This document shows, piece after piece, positions 48,231 to 59,592 of a DNA stretch of 64,000 nt. This DNA is from Apophysomyces variabilis (lineage: Eukaryota; Mucoromycota; Mucoromycetes; Mucorales; Mucoraceae), in NCBI GenBank assembly GCA_002749535.1, contig MZZL01000409.1, forward strand, positions 3,054,160 through 3,118,159, in the 5' to 3' direction. Made by a program: the position numbers and the translations under genes. A model generated the notes under the pieces. That model saw only the letters and a program-made list of their open reading frames with translations, had not been told where the DNA came from and did not search any database. How positions within the stretch are numbered: the stretch's first letter is position 1; every line of letters starts with the position of its first letter.

Positions 48231-48960
48231 GTGCATGATGACATATCATCATTCCATAATGTCATGAATGCTTATAGGTTGGAAATTCGAGCTTTTTCTT
48301 TCTCTTTCTCTTTGCGAGCTGGTTACATCTGTTTTACTTTCCAATACTCGGAAAATCTGAAGTTCATCGCATGTGCTGTCGCTAGAATTATCTCATCACA
48401 ATGTGACCCAAAATTAAAAACGGTGGATCTGTGGAAGCAGTACACTGAAGAACACTTTGACGGCGACTTAATAGTAGTGCAGATGGAAAGTGCACAACAT
48501 GGGAGAAGAACAAAGAGAGAAAACCCTGAAGAACAAATACGGACTTGCATGGTGCCATTAAAATCCATCCTTCACACAGAGTTGGACGAAAACGTGAAAT
48601 AAGAGTTTGTTAAGACCGTTGCACTCGCAACAGAAATCGCGACTATGTCGCCCACTTGGCTGCAGTAGCGCAGACGACAATGCTCGAATTTGTTGCAGCT
48701 CCCCTAGAAGTTTCTTCTAAACGATCGAAAGAGTTCATCCAGCGCTATTCACGTATCCGATGTAATTCCGAAACAAAAGATACGCAACGTCGATCTGCTG
48801 CAACAAGACCGTATTACCTTAGTAAAGCCACTTCCTGCAGACATTAGCCAGTAGACTGAAGAAGCGAAATATGCTGAAAATGAACATTTTCGCGCCTTGT
48901 TTAGCTAACATCATGTAAAATTCGTGCATTCGCTGTATTTCCATAAGCTCAGAGTCCAAT
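48231..48960 (+). pseudogene. coding-like relic, unknown protein
   Basis: A 123-codon open stretch (48231-48602) has protein-like composition in its 3' half (A-R-I-I-S-S-Q-C-D-P-K, L-W-K-Q-Y-T-E-E-H-F-D-G-D). Coding-like sequence continues after the stop in another frame (about 48740-48890: V-I-P-K-Q-K-I-R-N-V-D, then T-E-E-A-K-Y-A-E-N). No start context, domain or family recognised. It could be a degraded mobile-element or lineage-specific gene, or the 3' exons of an unresolved gene. Confidence 0.3.
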
Positions 48961-51422
48961 CAGAGTAAACGCCATCCGCTCTGAGCTTGGTTATACGTCA
49001 ATAAGCTTTATGATTAGGCCAATATTTCAAATAGCTTTAGCAAGACACTCTAGTCCCACTTAAAACGATATACGAAGGTTTCGACAAACATGTGGAAAGA
49101 GCCAATGTATAATAGGGTCATGAACCGTTTGTTGTCCGTTCTTTTTCAAATAAACCTAAAAAAACGAGAAGAGAGTACCTAAAACAAAGAAGAAGGCCTA
49201 TCAAGGCAAAATAAGAGAGGATGTGCATAATCTAAAGGTTCATATAGGTCTATAGACCTGCTTAATGCTATTCAGCCATGGTGAAAGAAGTTAAGTATGT
49301 AGCAGCCGAAACCACAAGTACACCTTCTCAGTGCGTAAAAGCAGTGCACAATTATCCGAGTGTCCGTATATAGACATGAACGGCACGTATTTAACCGTAT
49401 AGCAGAGGCATGGATAAGTAATATAGATGCAACCAATCGACCAGCATAGGTGGTCTTACAGTGGATTGTACAAGCGCACTTGGAATCCCAGCGCATATGG
49501 GCTGGCACCCGCGTGCGTATCCTATCCGGGCAGCACAGAGTTGTCCATAATAAGTGAGCGGCAATACTACCCGATTTAAATGAATTCGGCCAAACAGATG
49601 AATGGTAAAAAAAAAAAGGAAATTTCCAGTTAATGAACTGCTTGCTTCAGCTACGCAATATTTGTCACTTACAGGCATCATAAACTCGCCTAAGATATTG
49701 TTGGCAGCTTGAGAATAATGATAGGCTCACTTTAAGATCTGGCAGAGAAAGGCTGGAAGGTCGAAAATAAATAATCATCTCCCGGCTTGGCATCATTTCC
49801 TATTCCAAATGAGTCAATGATGATTGCATCCAGAGAATTTTGATACTTATCGGTCTAAACATGGATATTGGAGTAGTCAAAACGTGGAAGCAATCAATGA
49901 GTCCTTTATGCCATTGATATCACGTACCCTCAGCAAGGAACGGAACATGCATAAATGTGATTCCATCAATGACAAAGGACGTACATGAAAAATTGGAAAG
50001 CCAGCAGCGGTCGTGTGCTGTAAAACAGCCGCATTGCCAATATGAAAGCATGAAATAATATTATCAATCAAACACTTACAGACAACATACCCCATCCAGG
50101 GTGAACGCACTTCTTTCGGAGACGCTGATGCTCAACAGGACGAGCCGTTGAGGGAAACACAGAAAGCCAAAAGAGGAAATCCAAAGAAGGAGGAGGACTT
50201 CCTTCAAACTTTACCGGCAGCACAACCATGTGACAGAGAGTTAATCTATGTACAAAAGTAGACGTGATTACTTGACTTGAGGAGAGGAAGATGTATAATT
50301 GAGGAAGAAAAATTCCCACACTCTTTATAAAGGACAACATGACCATGACTTCTTTATTCCACGACCATCCGTGTTGTCAATGCAAGAACAAAAAAGATAT
50401 GGATGTGAGAACAGTAATAGTAACTACAGCATATATGGTTGTTTCGTATCTGAATTCGCATTACCGCCATGGATTTACGGAACTCATACATGTCTTGTGC
50501 TTCAACAGTCCTCGCTCAACCTGTAAAGAAGAGCAAGTATGTAATAGCTCCTATTTAGCGGTATAATTTACTATGAATGCGGAAAAGGGTAAATACATCA
50601 AGAGGGTCTCTGATGGATAATCAAGTCGAAACTCGAGAGACGGAAAAGTAAAATCGTCATTATAGGTTTGAATGTAGGTACTGAATGCTTTCCAGCTTCA
50701 GCATCGGCAATAAGCTATCAACTTAAAGGTTGTGGTGTGATCATAGAAGAAGTAATTTTATTTAACTCTGCAGACAAAAAAGGGTGAAGATAGTATTATT
50801 AGGTATAGATCTATAATAATTTTCCGTGGTCGCATAATGGCAAGGTATGTGTATAGTCACTGATATCATGTTCATGCACATTAAGGTAGAAGAAGAGGAA
50901 TCTTCCGGACACATTTAACGTACGTACAAAACAGAAGAGGGTATATCAACTGAGGAAGAAATATCCTTAGGTTCTATATGAGAATGAATATTAACGTCCT
51001 ACTTGACATCTTCGACTTGGGGAAAAGTAATCCAAATGACAGGCGCTTAGTAAAATGCACGTCCCTGATTTTGGGGCATCATTCACTGGGTTCACCGGAA
51101 ACAATAGGCTGGTGAGCCGAGAATGAGTTATTCCATGCACTATGACAACAATGGGTATGGTAATAACATGATGTTTGCTATGGTAAACAAAAAATTGCTA
51201 GAGCAGAGGAAAACTAAACAATATTGTAACACATGCAATGCGGCAGGTTTGTAGTGTTAGAGTTGCCTTCTATAGTTTTTACCATTTGTTCTGCTTTGAA
51301 TGGATTTTATGAGGAGAAAAATAAAGTTAAAATTTACATTCTAAACAAAATGCTGAATAAATAAAAATAAGAGTAAAGTACAAGTAGTTCTCTCTCGCCA
51401 GGATCTGACAGTAAAGTTGAGG
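48961..51422. other. gene-poor region
   Basis: About 2.5 kb with short open stretches only (for example 50068-50346, minus) and no recognised motif. The far end holds the 3' UTR of the flippase gene. Confidence 0.45.
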
Positions 51423-54400
51423 TCACTTCGAGTCTCCCGTAGGTGCTAGAACCAGTTCAATTTCGCGAATAATATCGTTATCGTACGGATGATACTGATG
51501 CAAGTAATACTTAGTCACTACACGGGGAAGAAAGCTGGCCACGATTGTCAATATCAGACTAAGCCAATAGACACCAGGCGCAAATAACCGGGATTGCCCA
51601 GCGAATATAAAGGTATTGAACTGCGCATAGATGCATACAAAGGCGTAATATACCAAGATAGATAGACCTATGATGCCCAGCTGGATCCAGGTATAGCTAT
51701 AGAGTGAGAAGCTCACAAACAAGTTGGCAACAATAACAGTGATACTTGATACAATGGTTCCGATTTCATAAACACCGTTTGAATCATATCCGTGCGGATC
51801 CATTGCTCCACCCAATAGAATAAGCATATAGGGGAAGAAAAAGCAGACAGCTGATTGGTACAGGCCATCAAAGCAAGTGAGCCAGAACTGCCAGACCTTA
51901 AACTTGTCATTGCGAAGACCCATCCGGTAAAGTTGTGGATATTGCAATGATATCTTTGCTGATATATCCTGATCCCATATACCTAAACATGTGAAATGTA
52001 AGCAAAACAGAAAACGAACCGTATAAATAAACTCACCCAAGAATATGATAGGAAGCGAGGTGAAAATAAGATTGTAAAGAGTGATAAGAGCATAGTCGAA
52101 CATCATCGTTCCGTTAAACCTTTTTTTTTTCACAAATCGTTAATTATGTTAAGGAATGAGCATATGTAAACTTACTGGCAATAGATCTGATACCAGAAAA
52201 GCACCAATGTCCAGACAATGTTCTTGAAAAAGAAGCCCATAATCATTTGAGCCGTTCTCAAATAAGACCATCGACCGTGGACCAATAGCAATTTTTGAAG
52301 GAAGCGAAACTGAGCAATCGCATAATCAGAAGCCATCACAGCCTGCCGACCTTCTACACCAGAGATCCCAACGCCAACATTGGCAGCCTGTATCATTGAC
52401 ACGTCGTTGGCTCCATCTCCAATGGCTAATGTCATAACTTTAAGTCCTTTCTTGACAAGTAGCACTACTTGTGCCTTTTGTTTCGGACTAACACGACAAC
52501 AGATCACACTTGCACAGCGCATACCGAGCTCAAGTGTCATATGCTTGTTCTTTGGTTCAAGCGCATATTTCAAAGTTGTTCCATCAATAACCAAAGCACG
52601 CTTCTTGTCTTCGTTTGCAGTGGATTCTAGGGTTTGTTTTAATCCCGCAACTGTATCTTCCCGCGTATGAGCACGAAGAACCAAGAGCTCCATGTCATTG
52701 GTGATAAGATTGCATGTGTAGCCAATATTAATCGCTGTTTCCGTCTTGTCTCCGGTAAGAATCCACAGCTTGATACCGGATTGCGATAATTCCGCGATGG
52801 TCTCTGGTACCCCATCTTGCAAGCGGTCTTCAATAGCAGTGCCACCCATAAGAAGCATGTTGCATTCAATTTCCTCACATATCTCATCTAGCTTTTCCTC
52901 GCGACCGTATATACTTGAACTAGCTTCCTGGTAACGCTTATTCCATGGCTCGTACTCCTCGGGCGAAATAAACCGATACGCAAGACATAGAGTACGCAGA
53001 CCTATATTTCACTCATTAATCCTATATAAAAATCGCGCTGCGAAAAATACCTTCATTTGCAAACTCTTCCAAATGATCGCTGGTCAATCTCTTTAGCTCT
53101 TCTTGTGATTCTTGTAATGCAGTTTGTCCTCCAAAATCGGTGCAAAGTCGTTCGAATATGACTGAGTCAGCACCTTTACATAGCAACACGATCCTATCGC
53201 TGTCATGTGGTCTAACTATCACGCTCATTCGTTTGCGGGAAGAATTGAACTCTAACACATTTAGCAACTTGAATCTTCTCAATTCTCCCATAATTTCCAT
53301 CTCGAGATTGTTCGCTTTACGGCCTAGGAAAACAAATCCAAGATCGCGGGCGGTTGCTACCAGCGCTGCTTCGTCTGGAGATTGGGCCTTGTACTCAATG
53401 ATATTCTCATTGCTTTTGTCAGGTCGTTCAGCAATCACTGTATGGCACAAAGCGAGCGAAGAATAAAAGTGAGTCAATGCCGTTGCATGGCTGTCGTTAT
53501 GCTGAAGATCATCGAAGAATTTCGGGTCCACGAATGTTAGGTTCGAACCCACATATTCGCTCTTAAACAACCTTGATCGCTTTTCCAGCATTTGAACCTT
53601 TGCTTCCTCAAGTTCTTCGGCACCTACAATAACAGAGTCAGATAGCTGACCTGCTTTCTCGCTGTGTTCGCGGATCTTTGCGCCCAAAGTTGCCTCGGTT
53701 GTCCCAAGTCCATATGCTACGCCATTTATCGTACATTTGCGAAACTCCATTACATTTTGCGTGAGCGTTCCAGTTTTATCTGAAAAAATGTATTCTATTT
53801 GACCAAGATCATCTGAGATGTTCCACGTTCTTGGTATACAAGGCGTATCCGTCTTCTCGTAGTACATATCGACGTCAGCAAAGATGAAATATGCCTTTTG
53901 AAGTTCATTAGAGAAATCCTCGAAACATTTCTTCCAGTGAGCACTTACGGCAAACGTTTTCACAATCTCTACAGAGATGTAAAGCGAAATGGGAACAATA
54001 TTCTGATACAAAATTAGGGTAACCCTATCAGACTAGTATGAGGATGCGCCTTCTAAACTGCTATTTTAAATGCTTTTACATACCAAAACGTTAGAAAACC
54101 AGCGTAGGCTGCATTGGTTCCCTCGATTCCGAAATCGAAGTAACGCGTCGACGCTGATGCGTTAAATTGTACACTGGCCAATACCGAGCTCAAGATGCAT
54201 ATCACAGCAAGGATACAGAAATTGGCAATAACCTGATTGACCGGTTAGCAAATGGGGAGGTTTCAATCTGCTATAAACCTACATGGGGATTAGTCGCCTT
54301 GGCCATTTTGCTTCGTTTCGATGGAGTTTTCCCTGCGTTCAGCATAATCTTTGTATCATCACCCGTGTAGACCACTACACCAATAACCCATTTCGTGTTT

Positions 54401-55746
54401 CGCAGGACACATCCTCTGAGCAATAAGTTATTATATGTGATGGCTTCAGTTTTTTGATGTGACACAGTTGTCTCGTTATCCTCAGGATGTTCAATATCCC
54501 ATCGCAAGACGCCATTGAATTGATATATATTAGCATGAGGGGGCTCGCACTCAATGTAGAAACTTGCTCTTTCACAATCATGTACGGAACGCAGATCGCT
54601 TGTGGCGTTCAAACCTTGCCGAGCTTTAAGATTCGTTTCACCGTCCAAATTCTGCGTTTCGACATATGCAAGATTATCTGTCTCAGAGCTGGATAAAATC
54701 ACAATATCGGCCGGCACGTCATCTTCGTCACGGATCATGATGTAATCGCCCACCTTAATATCCTGCCATTGCATCTCTTCCCATGCAACCTTACAGGAAG
54801 GAGCAGGTGGATCGCCTGCAGGAAGCTCTGCGCATCGAGCTCCGGGAGGAAATATCGTGGATGGTCTGCGATCGCTATTGGTCGGCATACGGTACAGGAC
54901 AGAGTGGGGTACAGCGCCCGGTCGATAGGGTATCTTCTTTTTGGCGGGTTTAAATATGTTACTGAGTTCTGAGCGAAGGGTGTCTGAGCGTTGACGAACA
55001 GTGCACAAAAACTTTTTTGAACCAGCAACCGCAGGTGTCGTTATATCAGCATGGTGTGAGGATGGTGAAGGTTGAGGAGTAGGTGATGCAGTGCCGGCCA
55101 GGGGTGCTGTTTCGTCACCCTGATTCTTTCTACGCGGCTTGGGCTTTGTCTTTGATTGACGATAAACTTGTGTATAATGGTTTTCAACACCGGCAAGCAT
55201 ATAGATAAAGCCCAAGCAAACATTAATGAAATGAAATCTTCCTTTTCGCTGGCTAGGCATATTGACGTTAGACCAATGACTTAAAGTCAAGGTTTTGGCA
55301 TGGTTTACTCGCTGATCGCTTTGGTTTCTTTTCCAATCTTCGACACCATCCTTGATGGCCGTAATGAGAAGAATAGCGATCAAGGGCAGGGCCGAGACAG
55401 CAGGTTCTGTCACACCGAAAATGGGAATGCATTGAAGAATGACCAGGAAAAGAAAGTACAGGTTGGCGACATTACGGAATTGCTCAAACAAATTCTTTGG
55501 TATAAATGTAAGAGGCGTATATTTAGCTGTTCGTACTCGATTTGGCGGGTAATGTTCATGAAGCAATCGACCCTTATCATCGTACTCATGACTAGGTAAT
55601 TCCATATTAATGTAAATCTTCCGCCGTTGCTGCATGTACGACGATGTTGATTCCGTTCGTCGTAGCTCTCTCTGCTGCTTTTCATCTTCGAGAGACTCTT
55701 TCGCACGGCGCGAAAACAAGGCTTTGAACCATAATCGCTTGCTCAT
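51423..55746 (-). CDS. P4-type ATPase, aminophospholipid flippase (Dnf1/2-like)
   Basis: Moves phospholipids from the outer or luminal to the cytosolic leaflet at plasma membrane and trans-Golgi. Start ATG at 55746 (M-S-K-R-L-W-F), stop at 51423; about 1,300 aa over seven or so exons. In order: the N-terminal P4 signature (N-R-V-R-T-A-K-Y-T, F-I-P-K-N-L-F-E-Q-F-R-N-V-A-N-L-Y-F); the actuator D-G-E-T near 54640; the phosphorylation motif D-K-T-G-T-L-T near 53761-53785; the nucleotide domain (K-A-Q-S-P-D-E-A-A-L); the hinge G-D-G-A-N-D near 52410; and C-terminal membrane helices. A Pro/Lys-rich insert between the second membrane helix and the actuator (about 54800-55250) resembles the extended Dnf1/Dnf2 insert, favouring that subgroup. 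It probably needs a Cdc50-type partner. All catalytic residues are present. Confidence 0.94.
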
Positions 55747-56272
55747 ACCCAACCACGTGTCTTATACTACAAGGAAAACGACCAGATAAAGAACAGCATT
55801 AGGATTTATCGTTAGAACGGATAAACCTTGTTTGTTTTAAGTAAGTGATACGTACACACTGTATTAAACAAGATTACTTCACAGGCAATATATATAATAT
55901 ATAATATATATTCTCTGAGCAAAAGAAAGATCTCTGTTTTGAAAAGGCAAAAGAAAAATTCGGAGGCCTTTTGTTTCTTGACATGGTTTTGCTCCATTAG
56001 ACGCAAAAGCGGTGATTCAATTCATGACGTTGAGAACGATTATCACCAATGAATCACATTTCATGCGACAGACAAGACGCCTTGCTCTGCAATAGCATGG
56101 GAACAGATCTCCACAAATGCTGCAATATATTTATTGAATAGCTTGTAATAATAAAATTATCCCAGATGAATGACCATATTCAATGGTGGGTTTCAGGTAC
56201 ATATCCCATCTCTATTTGGTTACACAACGGCACACAGCACGGACCAAGTCGGAGAAGAATCTATTTGCTGTT
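55747..56272. other. intergenic between flippase and PRMT5 genes
   Basis: Both neighbours are on the minus strand, so this is the PRMT5 3' region plus the flippase promoter. An AT-dinucleotide-rich patch lies at about 55887-55912. No gene seen. Confidence 0.55.
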
Positions 56273-58691
56273 CTATAGTCCAACCCAATATGACCTTCCG
56301 CCCACGTTATGAATCGGCAATACTGTTAGATCGCTTCGCTTGTCTCCGGAAGAAACTGTAACAGCCCATTCGTACCATACTTTCTTACGATCCGTCTGCC
56401 TCCAGATATCAACAGTGATCAGAGAGCCTTTGGACACCTGAATTGGTGTCTTGATAGGGAAAAAGATCGGAAACCAGCTGAACATGCCAGGAGAATGGGT
56501 TTCTGGATGAATGGAGATCATCACATCTTTGTATAAAATAGATTCGAAATAACCGGCCAGACCATGCATGGTCATATCATGCTGGGCTTCAAATTCAACC
56601 TGCTGATACCGGACATTGTGCAAGTTGTTGATCGGATCACTATCCGGAGGAACGTCCGTTGTATTGGGATGCTCAAACACCCACAATGGTTTTGGACGGG
56701 CCAACTCGCATACTTGTTGGAACATGACAACGTACGGCGTTTCAAAATGCGTCAGGTCCTTATATGCTGCGACTTCATTGTAAAGCTTGGTGGATGCCAT
56801 GGGTGAAATGAAAGCTGTATATGATGCAGGTATAGAGATACCATCCGCTGAACTAACGTTAAGTCATAAAGCCCCCAAAAAAGTGAAACTTACATTTCAA
56901 GAACTTTTGCGCGCCATCAAGACATTCTGGTGAGAGTTCGTTGTCACCAAACGAACCCAATAATTCACTCACGAGAATATCACACTACACACACGTGTCA
57001 AGTAGCATACAGGACAGATATCATGCTTACCTTCCGTGACGGTCTCCATTTACGCATATCTGCAAAGACCAATGTCACTTTATCTTGCCATACATCGGCC
57101 TTCGCGTTTTGTAACCTAATCAGAATGTTACAATCCAGGATTTGGCCACCGAACCGACGTCTTACGTTACAAATGCGTTTGGGTTCTTCTCGATAGCATA
57201 AATATGTACTTTTCGTTCTGCTTTCTCTGAAGCACGTAAACAGCAGTTCACCAAAGGGCCTCTACCAGCTCCGACAACCATGATAACTCTGTCATTGTGC
57301 ATTCGCTTAATCAGCCTCCAATCATTCTCAAAGATGACTAAAAGCTTACGTCTCGTAGTCAGATCCGTATTCCACGCGATCTAAAAGTGCATGATATACT
57401 GCCTAAAGACCAGGAAGTTTATGAAAATCCTAATCCATCTGTATCAGCTTACATTTTCGTACTGCTGATATTTGATCGGGTCCTTCTCAAACGTCTCGTA
57501 CGTTTGATTATCCAGATTATCCATTAAAGGTTGCAACGGCGCTTGAAGGTAATCCTGATATCCAACCGCAAATCGTTCGACATCATCTAATTCAGGTAAA
57601 CTTCTATTTAAAAAGCGGATATATTCCTGATAAGATGACGGGGTTGCTGCTGGGTGAAGTTGGACCGTAGGCATTGTCACTATCACGTTGGGTCGCAACT
57701 AACACAACATAAGTGAACCACTCTTTTCGATTCGACAGTGACCACTAACCTTGTGCATAAGAGCTTTTACAAATGCTTGATGTCTTTTGCTTAATACAGG
57801 GAATCCTTTTGCATTACTGACGAAAGTTTCAGCAGGAATGATAACGGCTTTGATAGGCTCCGACAGCCACATATCGAGTAGCTTATCATCGGATGGCAGA
57901 GCAGCAGTCAATTCAAGAGCTGGATCGAAATAATCAAAACGATGCCTAAAAGTATTGACCAACTTTCTACAAACTAACCAACATGAATCTTCGGGTTATG
58001 GTCTGTCAAGGCACGGAATCGGTTCCATTGATGCCATGGCAGGTTGCCGTCAATATCATCGTTGTCTGTCAACGGCAGGCGAATCCACATCTGTGCCTCC
58101 CTTTTCGTTATTCCAATTACCGCTAATATAGAAAGAGTTACCTGAGTGTAAGACATGGACATAACAGCGGCACCAACTGCTCTTGCTGTGTTGGAAAGCG
58201 AACCTTTAGGCAAAACGGGTAGTATCACAGATAGAAGACCCAAATGGCATGCCCAAGCTAATTCTTGTTTTAAAGCCTATGACATTAGTTTAAGACCTGA
58301 TAGCATGCTTCCGTACCAGTTCGGAATTTACGCGGTGTAATTCATTGGTTGTATCCAGTCGGTACCAGTCAGACAGGATACCAACAACAGCATCGGCCCA
58401 GTCTGCCACTACGTCAGTCAATCGGTCTCTATTTCCATGGTCTAGCCTACCAGCTGACTTGAGGACTAAATCCTCTCGTTCAAAATGGGGACTGTCCCTC
58501 CATTCCTCCAATGTCTCGTTCTTGATCCCGTCTTCACCGAGAACGCGTCCAAATCGTGGTTGTGCGATTGGAGTCGCCACAAAATCGTGTCCAGCTTCAG
58601 TGGCTTCGTGAATGAAGGTACTGACATTATCATAGTGATCGTTGGTTAATAATCCGACAGGACAGACACGAAGCGAATCCATTTCGTCCAT
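56273..58691 (-). CDS. PRMT5: type II protein arginine methyltransferase (PRMT5/Skb1/Hsl7)
   Basis: Makes symmetric dimethylarginine on spliceosomal Sm proteins, histones and cell-cycle regulators. Start ATG at 58691 (M-D-E-M-D-S-L-R-V), stop at 56273; several short introns, about 650 aa. The TIM-barrel N-terminal domain carries H-D-F-V-A-T-P-I and A-W-A-C-H-L-G. The Rossmann part has the SAM-binding G-A-G-R-G-P (about 57270) with A-I-E-K-N-P, and the double-E loop [15 protein letters not shown] (about 56935-56990). The beta-barrel end includes H-T-M-type and W-F-P-I-F-F-P-I segments. The PRMT5-specific Phe (G-S-F-G-D) that sets symmetric methylation is in the expected context. Its start lies 172 bp from the eL24 stop, same strand. 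Confidence 0.94.
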
Positions 58692-58863
58692 GGCCAGCAA
58701 AAGGGAATAAGGGAAGCAAAGAGCAACTCTAGTATTTTTCCTTGTATAATTTTTTTTGATGCTCTTTGGAGCGGAGCTTCTCAAAGATAGAAAAACTGGA
58801 TAAGATTCAAAGAAAAAAAAAGAGAAAATCATAGTTTTTATTTAACAAGAAGGAAGGTCTTTT

Positions 58864-59592
58864 TTAACGCGAAGTGGCGGCAGCCTTGGGAGCAAAGCCC
58901 TTGGCTTGTTGCTTGCTAATCTTAGCAGCACCTTGGGGAGCCTATGTATTCCAATATTAGCCAACATAATCCCTGCCTCAATAAATCACGCATAATGTAT
59001 CCGACTTACAGCAGCCTTCTTAGCAGCCTGAGCAGCTTTCTTGGCTTCCTTGCTCTTAGCAATAGCAGCCTGACGAGCAGCAGCACGAGCCTCGGGTTTC
59101 TGGCTACGCTTGGCACGAATGGCATCCCACGAGGCACCAACAACAGCACGGTCGTGCTTGACGGTACGGCGAGTGCGCTTCTTAGCAATTTCCTCAGTGA
59201 TACCTTTCTTGTTCAAGCGACGGTAGATCACAGTCCACTTGATCTTGCGAGGGTTCAACTTCTGAAGGAAGTAGGATTCGGCCTTGCCGTTGATGAAGCG
59301 GAATGTCTATCGATGACACGTTCAATCGTCTCGTTCTTCGTCCATCGTATCATTACACCCAACAACAATGAAAACACTTACTCTACAATAATGTCAGAAT
59401 TACTATATCCTGCTCGGTATCTACCATTGGAACGTACCTGCTATCGATACGGACATAGGTCTTACCCTTACCAGGGTAGATCTTGTAGCCAGAGAAGGAG
59501 CAAATCTCAAGCCTGTAAGAAAGTCATATTGTTAATCTTTGTCGTTCAATGGATGGCTTCGTTCTGTAGATGGATCGATAGGTTTACTTCAT
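58864..59592 (-). CDS. RPL24: 60S ribosomal protein eL24, with a one-nucleotide exon
   Basis: Large-subunit ribosomal protein at the subunit interface. Model: exon 1 59588-59592 (ATGAA), exon 2 59438-59512, exon 3 59382 (one nucleotide, A on the sense strand), exon 4 59010-59306, exon 5 58864-58941; total 456 nt, 151 aa, exactly in frame. Product: [16 protein letters not shown] at the start, V-R-I-D-S-R-T-F-R-F across the tiny exon, then N-P-R-K-I-K-W-T and K-K-R-T-R-R, all classical eL24 motifs, with an Ala/Lys-rich tail. Without the single A, exon 2 (phase 2) joins exon 4 out of frame. Introns: 59513-59587 (75 nt), 59383-59437 (55 nt, branch-like CTGAC before TTGTAG), 59307-59381 (75 nt), 58942-59009 (68 nt). 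No snoRNA boxes recognised in the introns. Confidence 0.93.
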
